Part shown: one piece after another, positions 45,461-53,987 of the stretch
Position numbering within the stretch: position 1 is the first letter of the stretch
Layout of the letters: each line of letters starts with the position of its first letter
NCBI GenBank assembly: GCA_963814435.1
Contig: CAWFCV010000034.1
Coordinates: 62,001 to 126,000, forward strand
Reading direction: 5' to 3'
DNA length: 64,000 nucleotides
Source: JAEUPI01 sp963814435
Lineage (GTDB): Bacteria > Pseudomonadota > Gammaproteobacteria > Burkholderiales > Burkholderiaceae_C
Notes under the pieces: generated by a model
What the model was told of the DNA's origin: nothing
Seen by the model: the letters and a program-made list of their open reading frames with translations, nothing else
Databases searched by the model: none
Position numbers and translations under genes: made by a program

Positions 45461-48216
45461 GCCGGCTCCTTGAGCAGTTCGCGCAGCTGCGTCACGGCGC
45501 GCCGCTGCTCGCGTCGGGCCCGGTCGAGCACGGCACGGGCGTCGTCGATCCGGTCATCGCGCCCGCATTTCTCGAGCTCGCGATAGCAGCTTGACAGCGT
45601 TTCCGCGCCGAGGTTGGCGGCGCTCGATTTCATTGAATGCGCCAGCTGAGCCAGCGAGCGGGCGTTGCCCTGTGCCAGCGCGGCCGCCAGTTGCTCCAGG
45701 TTGTCGTCGGCCGATGTCAGGAACGACGTCACCAGTTGCGTGATGAGGTCCGTGCTGCCCGGTTCGTCGAGTTCGCGCAGGCTTTCGATCACGGTTCGGT
45801 TGATCGCCGGTTCAGACGCCGGTGCGGCTTCCACCGGTGCGGCGACGCGCTGCGGGCCGTGGCTCACGTCGGGCAGGCCGGGTTGGCTTTCGAGCCAGCC
45901 CGCCAGGGTGGAATGCAACGCGGCCAGGCTGTACGGCTTGGCGAGAAAGCCATTCATGCCGGCGTCCAGGCAGGTCTGCGCGTCGCCCTGCATCGCATTG
46001 GCAGTCAGCGCGACGATCGGCAGCGCCGCGCCCCGACCCAGCGGCAACCGACGGATCGCCGCGGTGGCCTGGAAGCCGTCCATCACCGGCATCTGGCAGT
46101 CCATCAGCACGAGATCGAAATCGGTCTCGCGCACCCGCTCGACCGCCTCGGCGCCGTTGTCGGCCAGTTGCCAGGTCAGGCCGAGTTTGGCGAGCATCGC
46201 CTTGGCAACGCCCTGGTTGATCGGGTTGTCCTCGACCAGCAGCACATGGCCCTGCAACCGGCCCGAGGCCCGCGACGTCACCAGCGGCTGCGGCGCGGAT
46301 TCGGCCGGCTCGGACGCCATCACGCCCAGCACGGCCCGCATCAGGTCGGCACGTCGAATCGGTTTGTTCAGGTAACGGCGGATGCCGGCTTCCTCACGCG
46401 CGCGCTGATCGGCGTTGGCATAGGTCGAGCTCAGCATCATCAGCCGCGTGCCGGCCAGTGCGGGCTGCGCCTGAATGCGGTTTGCGAGCTGCAATCCATC
46501 CATCACCGGCATGTGCATGTCGAGAATGGCAAGCTGGAACTTCTGGCTTGTGCCGGCGGCCTCGGCCAGCAGGGTCAGCGCCTGCGGCCCGCCCTCGGCA
46601 CAGCGCACCCGCATGCCCCAGCCATGCAGTTGCTGCCACAGGATCTCGCGGTTGGTCTGATTGTCGTCGACCACCAGCACGCGCACACCGTCGAGACCGG
46701 CATTGCTCTGCGGCGTGGGCATCGTCGAGCGAGCCACGGGCAGGCACAGGTCGATCCAGAACTTCGAGCCTCGACCCGGCGTGCTTTCAGCCCGGACGCG
46801 GCCACCCATCAGCGACAGCAGGCGCCGGCAGATCGCCAGACCCAGCCCCGTGCCCCCGTAGCGTCGGGTCGTCGATCCGTCGGCCTGCGAGAAGTGTTCG
46901 AAGACCTTCTCCAGCGACTCCGGCGCGATGCCGATGCCGGTGTCTTCGACGCAGATCTGTATCGTCGCGTCGGCGGCAGTCTGCTCGCGCAGCGTGACCC
47001 GGACCACGATCTCGCCCTCGTCGGTGAACTTGACCGCGTTGCCGACCAGGTTCGCGATCACCTGGCGCAGGCGGAACGGATCGCCGCGCAGCCACAGCGC
47101 CGCGTCGTGCGGCACGCACTGGACCGCCAGCTCCAGCCCCTTGGCTTCCGCCGGCTGGGCGAACATCGCCAGCGCCTCCTCCACCGCATCGACGAGGCTG
47201 AAGTCGACGCACTCGAGCTCGAGACGACCGGACTCGATCTTCGAGAAATCGAGGATGTCGTTGATCACGCCGAGCAGGTGGCGCCCAGACGCCTGCACCG
47301 CTTCGGCCCAGGCCCGCTGCTGCGGTTGCAGGGCGCTGTCGATCAGCAACTCGTTCATGCCCAGCACGCCGTTCATCGGCGTGCGGATCTCGTGGCTCAT
47401 CGTCGCCAGGAACTCGCTCTTGGCTTGGCTGGCCGCCTCGGCGGCCTCCTTGGCTAGCATCAGCTGCGCCGTGCGCGAGGCCACCTCCTGTTCCAGCTGG
47501 TCGCGGTGGGCCGCCAGGCGCAGGTCGCGTTCATGGATCTGCTCGAGCATGGCGTTGAACCCGGTGCCCAGCGCGTCGAGCTCGACGATGCGACTGCCGG
47601 CCGCGCGCACGCTGTAGTCGCCCTGGTTGGAGACATGCTCCATCAATCCGCTGAGGCCGCCGAGTGGGTGCAGCACCGACGCATTCAGCCGCCGCAGCAG
47701 CAAGCCGCTGGCGCCGAGGGCCAGCAGCGCCGCGACCGCAGTGGCCAGGATCTGCCACGCGGTCTGCCGGTGCAGGCCGGCGAGGCTGACCTTGAGCGAC
47801 AGTCGGCCGTTGACGCCCGGCGCGGCAGACACGGTCTGGTTGACCACCAGGAACGTCGGCCGGATCAGCAGGTCGTCGACCACGCCGGGGGCCAGGACCG
47901 ATGACGTGGCGCCCTCGCGCCGATAGTCGGCGAAGAGCCGTCCGCCCTCGGCATACAGCGCCGCGAGCTGAATGTCGGGTGAATTGCGCAGCGACTGCAG
48001 CAGCTCGCCGGCCGCCTTGGCATCGCCGAATGCCAGCGCGGCCGAGGCGTTTTCGGCCAGCACCTTGGCCTGCACGCGGCTCGAGTCGACGAGCGCCCAC
48101 AGCCCCAGCGTGAAGCTGCAGGCCACCACCATCAGCGCGACGATGCCCACCGCCGCCCCGAGCGCGATGCGGTTGATGCGGCGCAGCTGCGCGCCCAACG
48201 CGATGCGCGGCGTCAT
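45457..48216 (-). CDS. Hybrid sensor histidine kinase with CHASE8-like periplasmic domain
   Basis: 919 residues. TM1 at about 19-43; a periplasmic domain with VLAENASAALAFGDAKAA, SPDIQLAALYAEGGRLFADY, close to the CHASE8 domain of YfiN/TpbB; TM2 at about 160-180; HAMP; HisKA (FLATMSHEIRTPMNGVLGM); HATPase (DTGIGI, GGTGLGLAI); two REC domains (ILDMHMPVMDG; LMDCQMPVMDG); and a C-terminal HPt (LAHSMKSSAANLG). A full internal phosphorelay that probably ends on the adjoining REC-GGDEF-EAL protein. Starts in the four-base overlap with yfiR. A GTG/ATG extension of the frame upstream is the yfiR gene's shadow and is not used. Confidence 0.92.
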   Translation of the reverse strand: MTPRIALGAQLRRINRIALGAAVGIVALMVVACSFTLGLWALVDSSRVQAKVLAENASAALAFGDAKAAGELLQSLRNSPDIQLAALYAEGGRLFADYRREGATSSVLAPGVVDDLLIRPTFLVVNQTVSAAPGVNGRLSLKVSLAGLHRQTAWQILATAVAALLALGASGLLLRRLNASVLHPLGGLSGLMEHVSNQGDYSVRAAGSRIVELDALGTGFNAMLEQIHERDLRLAAHRDQLEQEVASRTAQLMLAKEAAEAASQAKSEFLATMSHEIRTPMNGVLGMNELLIDSALQPQQRAWAEAVQASGRHLLGVINDILDFSKIESGRLELECVDFSLVDAVEEALAMFAQPAEAKGLELAVQCVPHDAALWLRGDPFRLRQVIANLVGNAVKFTDEGEIVVRVTLREQTAADATIQICVEDTGIGIAPESLEKVFEHFSQADGSTTRRYGGTGLGLAICRRLLSLMGGRVRAESTPGRGSKFWIDLCLPVARSTMPTPQSNAGLDGVRVLVVDDNQTNREILWQQLHGWGMRVRCAEGGPQALTLLAEAAGTSQKFQLAILDMHMPVMDGLQLANRIQAQPALAGTRLMMLSSTYANADQRAREEAGIRRYLNKPIRRADLMRAVLGVMASEPAESAPQPLVTSRASGRLQGHVLLVEDNPINQGVAKAMLAKLGLTWQLADNGAEAVERVRETDFDLVLMDCQMPVMDGFQATAAIRRLPLGRGAALPIVALTANAMQGDAQTCLDAGMNGFLAKPYSLAALHSTLAGWLESQPGLPDVSHGPQRVAAPVEAAPASEPAINRTVIESLRELDEPGSTDLITQLVTSFLTSADDNLEQLAAALAQGNARSLAQLAHSMKSSAANLGAETLSSCYRELEKCGRDDRIDDARAVLDRARREQRRAVTQLRELLKEPA

Positions 48217-48752
48217 TGCTGCACCTCGGTGGCCAGACGCAGCAGCTTGGAGCTGAGATTCAGCCCGGCGCCGCGGGCCGCCTGCAGATTGACCTCGAAG
48301 GCCACCTTGCTCTGCGCCACCACCATGTTCAGCGCAACGCCCTGCTGCATCGCGCCCGTGCTGTCGGCCACGGTGAGCACCGGATGGCCCTTCAGGCCGT
48401 CCAGCAGGCGCGGCAGCCGGTCGATCGCCGACGCAGCGATGAACACCGCCTGGCATTCGCGCAGCGGCTCGCCCGCGCCCTTGCGGTGCAACGCGATCGT
48501 GCGGCCGGCCGCGGGCTTGCCCTGCAGGCCGTCGATCTCCTTGCCGAACGGATCGTTGCCGACGATGCACAGGTTCAGCGTGGTGCCGACCTCGGCCGGC
48601 CACTCGGTGAACACAATGAAGTTGTAGATGAACGCGGCTTTCAGGCGGTACTCGGGCAGATCGTCGGCGCGCGCCGCAGGCGCGAATGCCAGCAACCAGG
48701 GCAGGCTCAACGCCCACAGCAGCCCACGTTGCATTCGGGCGCTAAACCTCAT
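48213..48752 (-). CDS. yfiR: YfiR-family periplasmic protein
   Basis: 179 residues. Signal peptide (LSLPWLLAFAPAARAD), then YRLKAAFIYNFIVFTEWP, the hallmark of YfiR (DUF4154), followed by LNLCIVGNDPFG and AVFIAAS, and C-terminal VAFEVNLQAARGAGLNLSSK. In YfiBNR, YfiR in the periplasm inhibits the CHASE8 domain of the membrane cyclase YfiN. Here its partner would be the CHASE8-like kinase that overlaps it (ATGA). YfiR cysteines of the Pseudomonas protein are only partly kept. Confidence 0.92.
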   Translation of the reverse strand: MRFSARMQRGLLWALSLPWLLAFAPAARADDLPEYRLKAAFIYNFIVFTEWPAEVGTTLNLCIVGNDPFGKEIDGLQGKPAAGRTIALHRKGAGEPLRECQAVFIAASAIDRLPRLLDGLKGHPVLTVADSTGAMQQGVALNMVVAQSKVAFEVNLQAARGAGLNLSSKLLRLATEVQQ

Positions 48753-48999
48753 GACGCTCCCGGCCTGACTGTGATTCTTGGGCCATCCAAACGACCGGGC
48801 CTGTGGCCAACGCTGCGCGGCGGGGCGTGATCTGCAGTTGCAGCAGGCGCTCCAGCGGCATCTGCAGCAATGCGTCCAGGCTGTACGGGTGTGCCGCTCC
48901 TGGCACCGCCAGTGCCGCGGCGATCAAACCCGGTGCCAACCGCGCCCGCCAAGGGCGCGTGCGTTGTGCGATAGCGGCCAACGGGCCGACGTTGCGCAT
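48742..48999 (-). CDS. Small secreted protein with a TonB-receptor-like N-terminal motif
   Basis: 85 residues between the receptor and yfiR, ten bases from the receptor stop and overlapping yfiR's start by eleven. An N-terminal hydrophobic segment (ARLAPGLIAAALAVPGAAH) looks like a signal peptide, followed by YSLDALLQMPLERLLQLQIT. The receptor's own mature N-terminus has MSLEQLLQVSIVGASKY, clearly similar. The rest is short and basic. Weak ribosome-binding site, so the start is uncertain (a GTG six bases upstream is possible). Function unknown. Confidence 0.45.
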   Translation of the reverse strand: MRNVGPLAAIAQRTRPWRARLAPGLIAAALAVPGAAHPYSLDALLQMPLERLLQLQITPRRAALATGPVVWMAQESQSGRERHEV

Positions 49000-49008
49000 C
49001 GTCACGAC

Positions 49009-51015
49009 TCAGAACCGATAGCTCGCCTTGAGGCGAACGCTGCGGCCGTCCTGCTCGAACGCGTTTTGCCAATTGATGTCGGCACCCGGGTGCGCATAGC
49101 GTTTGTCAAACAGGTTCTGCAGCCCGAGCGACAGTTCGAGGCCCTTGGCCAGGGCCTCGGTGCGCAGGTGCAGGTTCGAGACCGCGAAGCCGCCCAGATT
49201 GCCGCCGTCCAGCGTGAGACGCTGACTGTCGTAGCGCCACTCATAGCCGGCATGCAGGCCGGCCCACGGCAGTGGGGCGGACAGATTGAGCTTGCCGAGC
49301 CATTTGGGCGAGTTGAGCAGCGTGCCGCCGCCGGCATAGGCCACGTCCTGCAGCCGATACGCTGCCGCGCAGGCGTGCACCCGAGGCCCAGGTCTTGTCG
49401 GCCGAGAGTTCCAGCCCGCGGGCCTTGACCGTTGGCGCCGGATTGGTATTGCGATAGACCGCTTACCGGGTCGATGCCCAGCGTGATGAGGTCGCGCATG
49501 GTCCATTGGTACACCGAGCCGCGCAGCGTCAGGTCGGTGCCGACGCGCTGGTCGACGACGAACTCCAGCGTGTCGATGCTCTCGCCGCGCAAGGATGGAT
49601 TGGCGACCTGCGCGACGCCGTCGTTGTAGTCCCGCTCGCCGACGTTCGGTGCACGGTGGGCGCGCCCGAACAAGGCCTTCAGCGTGGTCGCCGGCGTGGC
49701 CTGCCAGATCAGCGCGGCGCGCGGGCTCAGCTTGCTGCCGGTGGCGTCATTGCGGTCTACGCGCAGACCCAAGGTGGCCGACAGCGATTCGGCAATGCGC
49801 CATTCATCTTGCGCATACACGCCGACGCGGTAACCCGAGCCGGGGATCGCGACGTCGTTGGCAGGATTCGCGAGGTCCAGTACGGCCTGATCTTGACTGA
49901 CGATGTCCTGGGCCTCCAGACCGACCATCAGTTTGTGATCGGCCACGGCCGTGGACAGCAAGCGCAACTCGGCACCGCGCCACCGGCTCGTCGCGGGAAA
50001 CGAAATCGGCGTGCCGTAACTCAGGATGCTTCGATAGTACTCAGCGCCGGCGAACAGCCGCGCCGACAGGTGCAAGGTGTCACCTGCCAAGCTGTCCTGG
50101 TATTGCAACTGCGCCAACTCATAGCGGTCGGCCTGAAACTGGCCCGGCACCAACGGGTCGGAGACGAACGAACCGGTCGGGTCGTTCTTGCTCCGATCGC
50201 CATGCACGAAGTCGAATGACCAGGGGCCGCGTGCAACGCGTGCGAAGACCTCGTTGTCGCGCTCGCCGTCGAGGCCGGCAGCAACGCCCGACATATTGGC
50301 CGCGCCGAAATCGAAGAAGCGGTCTTCGCCACGCGAGCGCATGCCCGACACCGAAAGCAGCACGTCAAGACCGTTGTCGAGCCGCTTGCCCCAGCTGGAC
50401 GCGCCCTTCGCGCAACGCTTGCGGGCGCTGGTAGGCAGCAGCCAGCTCGGTGCCATCGACATCGGAGCCGGAACGGGTGATCACGTTGACGACGCCGAAC
50501 ATCGCGTTCTGGCCGTACACGGCGCCACCGGGGCCGGGAATGAATTCGATGCGCTCGATCAGATCCACGTCCAACGGGAACTGGCGCCCACCGGGGCCGG
50601 AATCGAACGCCGGGTCATTGACGCGATTGCCGTTGATGGTGACCAGCAAGCGCGTGTTGTAGTCGCCCGGCAGACCAAAGCCGCGCGTGCCGAGATACGT
50701 GTACTGCCGGTCATAGGTGAGGTGCACGCCGGGCAAGCTGGTCAAGGCCTCGTCGAGCGTGCGCCAGCCGAAGGCCTTGATCTCGCTGCGGGTGATGACG
50801 CTCACCGCCGCGGCGACCTCGCTTTGCTTTTGCTCGTACTTGGAGGCCCCGACGATCGAGACCTGCAGCAGCTGCTCCAGGCTCATTGCGGTCGGATCTG
50901 GGGCCCGCTGGGCCTGGGCCGGGTAGGCGGCCGCGAGCGCCAGACAGAGCGTCAGCGGCCTGGCGACGCGGCCCACGGCGTGTTGCACGGCCGGCCGATG
51001 GGTGTGGTGGCTCAT
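49009..51015 (-). CDS. TonB-dependent outer-membrane receptor (frame broken three times)
   Basis: About 667 residues after removing one extra base near 50407, 49429 and 49371. Signal peptide (LALAAAYPAQAQ), an N-terminal MSLEQLLQVSIVGASKYEQK motif, the plug domain (AVSVITRSEIKAFGWRTLDE, GFGLPGDYNTRLLVTINGNR, YGQNAMFGVVNVITRSG), then the barrel with C-terminal LQNLFDKRYAHPGAD and terminal YRF. It imports an unknown ligand using TonB, or acts as the outer-membrane sensor of the signalling locus. No siderophore, cobalamin or copper specificity can be told. Confidence 0.85.
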
Positions 51016-51439
51016 GTGGGCCTTCCTGCTGGCTGGCGGGTCTTCGCGGTTCGCACGGATGTCCTGTCCCGGGTCGGTCGACGGGTTCTTGTCTTATCGG
51101 CCCACCTCGGGGCTACTTGAACGGCCCCGAGGCCGCTGGCAACCAACCCGGCCGTCGCCGTGCCGTTCGACGCGGCGTGCGCCACCGAACCGGGTAAACG
51201 GATGTTGCCTGTGCCCAGGCCGGCTCATCGCGGCGGTTCTGTCGCGGTGTGAGGTTTGCCCGCGCCCGATGTCACGTGGTGATCGACACCGCTGGGGTTC
51301 CACGCGGGGCTCGGGCCGTACCCAGCGGGGACGGGATCGACCCCGGCGAGGTTCGGGCGCCGCGCGGCTGCCGGCGCGATCGCGGCATACTGCAGCTGCG
51401 ACGACCCGTTTGCGCACCATCAACCGCGAGGGATCAGCG
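51016..51439. other. Gap between the receptor and the aldo-keto reductase
   Basis: 424 bases with divergent genes on either side, so it should hold both promoters. The only clear element is the hairpin at 51105-51132. I see no coding potential. Confidence 0.5.
51105..51132 (-). promoter_or_regulatory. Strong hairpin in the receptor leader
   Basis: Nine-base perfect arms CCTCGGGGC/GCCCCGAGG with a ten-base loop, about 90-117 bases upstream of the receptor start. No U-run follows on either strand. It could be an mRNA leader structure (attenuator or riboswitch part) or an operator. Confidence 0.4.
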
Positions 51440-52444
51440 ATGCAATTCCGTCCGCTCGGCCGCAGCCAGCTCCAGGTGTCCACGCTGTGCCTGGGCACGA
51501 TGATGTTCGCCGACCAGACCGGCGTGGACGAGGCGCGCGAGATCGTCGCCCACGCGCGCGAGCATGGCGTGAACTTCATCGACACCGCCGACGTGTATTC
51601 CACCGGCAAGTCCGAGGAGATGGTCGGCGCGCTGCTGCAAAGCCAGCGTGACCACTGGGTGCTGGCCACCAAGGTGGGCAACAGGATGTCCGACCGGCCC
51701 AACGAGTCGCACTATTCGCGCAGCTGGGTCATTCGCGCCTGCGAGGCCAGCCTCAAGCGCCTGGGCACCGACCACATCGACATCTACTACCTGCACCGCG
51801 ACTTCAACGGCACCAGCCTGGAAGACCCGCTGCGCGCGCTCGACGCGCTGATGCGCGCCGGCAAGGTGCGTTACTGGGGCGTGTCCAACTTCCGCGGCTG
51901 GCGCATCGCCGAGGCCGTGCACCTCGCGCGAGCGATGAACATGCCGGGCCCGGTGATCTGCCAGCCGTACTACAACCTGCTCAACCGCCAACCCGAGGTC
52001 GAGGTGCTGCCGGCCTGCGCCAGCCTGGGCCTGGGCGTGGTGCCGTACAGCCCGATCGCGCGCGGCGTGCTCGCCGGCAAGTACGCACCCGGCGCCAAGC
52101 CGGCCGACGGCACGCGGGCCGGGCGTGGCGACAAGCGCATGCTGGAAACCGAATTCCGCGACGAATCGCTGCGCATCGCGCAGCGGCTCAAGGAGCATTG
52201 CGCGGCCAAGGGCGTGGCGCTGCAGCACTTCGCGACGGCCTGGGTGCTGGCGCACCATGCGGTGAGCGCAGTGATCGCGGGGCCGCGCACGCTGGCGCAA
52301 TGGCAGGACTACTTCGGTGCGCTCGACTGTGCGATCACCGCCGACGACGACGCACTGGTGGATTCGCTGGTCACGCCGGGGCATCCGTCGACGCCGGGCT
52401 ACAACGATCCGCAGTACCCGCTGGAGCCGCGTCGGCGCGCGTGA
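51440..52444 (+). CDS. Aldo-keto reductase
   Basis: 334 residues. GAGGGA six bases before the ATG. AKR features: LGTMMFAD, NFIDTADVYSTGKSEE (Asp, Tyr), VLATKVGNRM (Lys), DIYYLHRDFNG (His), VIAGPRTLAQWQDY near the C-terminus. The catalytic tetrad Asp-Tyr-Lys-His is complete, so it should be an NADPH-dependent oxidoreductase. Related to the AKR groups that handle L-glyceraldehyde-3-phosphate or aldehydes; substrate not known. Confidence 0.92.
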   Translation: MQFRPLGRSQLQVSTLCLGTMMFADQTGVDEAREIVAHAREHGVNFIDTADVYSTGKSEEMVGALLQSQRDHWVLATKVGNRMSDRPNESHYSRSWVIRACEASLKRLGTDHIDIYYLHRDFNGTSLEDPLRALDALMRAGKVRYWGVSNFRGWRIAEAVHLARAMNMPGPVICQPYYNLLNRQPEVEVLPACASLGLGVVPYSPIARGVLAGKYAPGAKPADGTRAGRGDKRMLETEFRDESLRIAQRLKEHCAAKGVALQHFATAWVLAHHAVSAVIAGPRTLAQWQDYFGALDCAITADDDALVDSLVTPGHPSTPGYNDPQYPLEPRRRA

Positions 52445-52460
52445 TCGCTCGGCCAGCGCG

Positions 52461-53246
52461 TCAGGCCGGGGCGGCGCGTGCCGCCAGATCCTTCAGGTAG
52501 GCGCGCACGCGTTTCGCGTTGGCGCCGAAGTCGCTGCCGCCCACGCGCGACAGCGACCGAACGTCGATGCGGCTGCCCGTTCCCTGCGGCGTGATGCGGA
52601 TCACCACGTCGTCCTTGAATCCGAACAGCAGCGTGGTGTCGGTGGCCTCGATGCGCAGCTGCGGCGGCGCGACGGCCACGATCTGCCAGCCCATCGAACG
52701 GGCCGCGTCGAGCGCGCGGCCGAATGCCGCATCGGGCGCGAGCGTCAGCGTCAGCGGCGCGATGTCCGGATAGCCCCTGCGCTGCTCGGCGGCGGTGCTG
52801 GCCGAATAGTCGACGCTGTTGCGCGCACCTTGCCGCAGCGGCAGCACGGCATCGAAGGTCGGCGGCATTGCCGTGTCGGTGCTGACATCGTGGATGCGCG
52901 GGAGTTGCTGCAGCTTCCAGTACAGATACCACGGCGGCGCCGCCACCGCGAGGCTCAGCACCAGCGAAGTGGCCGCCCAGCCGCGCCGCCCGATCGCCGG
53001 CCCCGGCATCAGCCAGGCGATCAGCGCCAGCGCGGCGGCCACCAGCGCCACGATGGCGGCCCAGCGAACGGCCTGCAGCCCGACGCCGAGCGACACCCAC
53101 TGCAGGCGATAGGCCGGCCCGGCCAGCAGGGCCGTCGCGGCACACAGCACACTCGATCCGAATGCCGTGCGGGCGAGCCTGAGGCCCACGGCAGTGCCGC
53201 CGGGCGCGGGGGAATCGGAGGTGGAAAATCCGCAGGTTGTGTTCAT
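52461..53246 (-). CDS. DUF1499 family membrane protein
   Basis: 261 residues. Three hydrophobic segments in the first 110 residues (e.g. VGLQAVRWAAIVALVAAALALIAWL), then the DUF1499 domain: RNSVDYSASTAAEQRRGYPDI, ARSMGWQIVAVAPPQLRIEAT, FGFKDDVVIRI, IDVRSLSRVGGSDFGANAKR. The start ATG at 53246 is in front of the first hydrophobic segment; upstream in-frame codons are shadow. Function of the family is unknown. Confidence 0.8.
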   Translation of the reverse strand: MNTTCGFSTSDSPAPGGTAVGLRLARTAFGSSVLCAATALLAGPAYRLQWVSLGVGLQAVRWAAIVALVAAALALIAWLMPGPAIGRRGWAATSLVLSLAVAAPPWYLYWKLQQLPRIHDVSTDTAMPPTFDAVLPLRQGARNSVDYSASTAAEQRRGYPDIAPLTLTLAPDAAFGRALDAARSMGWQIVAVAPPQLRIEATDTTLLFGFKDDVVIRITPQGTGSRIDVRSLSRVGGSDFGANAKRVRAYLKDLAARAAPA

Positions 53247-53316
53247 CGACCGTGGCATCGGTGGCGAACGGCAGCAGCAGCCATGCTGCCCGAGATGGCT
53301 TGCCCCTGTGGCCGTG

Positions 53317-53926
53317 TCATCGACTCGCGGCCGACGCGGGCCGGCTGTTGATGCAGGCCCACAGCATCCGCTCGGAGATCGCGCGCAGGTCGGGCAACTC
53401 CTTCGGTGCATACACCGCATCGGCCGTCGCGTTGACCAGCGCAGTCGGGTACATCTCACGCGGCAGCAGCCGCGCCGTCGTGCGCGCGACGGCCGCCTGC
53501 CGCACCAGGCCCTGGGCGCGGTCGCCATGCAGGTAGAAGGCGATATCCGATCGGGCCAGGCACACCCGCGCCACGTTCTTCGGCGCGCCGACCGACAGGC
53601 TTTCCGTGATCGCGCACTGGTACAGCACGTCGGCCGCGAATTCGGCGGGATGCTTCAACTCGCCGGCCTCGTCGCGGCGAAACAGCTGCTGCGCGAGGGT
53701 CTTGCCCCACGGATGGTCCTTGACCGCGCCGAGCACGGCCTGCTTGTTCTTCGTGGTGTCGCTGAGGTAGTTTCGCGCGATGGTCATCGCCACGAAGGTG
53801 CGCGCATTGCACAGGCGAAACGCCGCCTGCGCCGCGCTGCTGGGCTGCGCCTCGGCGGCGCCGGCCATCAGCGCGGCCAGCACCAGACTCGTGGCGAGCC
53901 ATCGAGCAGTCGAGCTGGATTGTCAT
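53317..53926 (-). CDS. Secreted protein of unknown function (frame broken once)
   Basis: About 202 residues. AGAAGGA seven bases before the ATG at 53926. Removing one base near 53909 gives a normal signal peptide (ARWLATSLVLAALMAGAAEAQ). The mature part is helical (KHPAEFAADVLYQCAITESL) with three cysteines and no recognised motif. It lies 62 bases upstream of nothing else on its strand; the acyl-CoA synthetase is next upstream. Confidence 0.55.
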
Positions 53927-53987
53927 CGCACGATCCTTCTGCTGCGGGTTGGGTAGCCCGCGCATTGTGCGGTGTGGCCAGCGGGCG

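Noticed and set aside
51016..51439. Cobalamin riboswitch ahead of the TonB receptor
   Set aside because: No B12-box or the conserved core segments were found.
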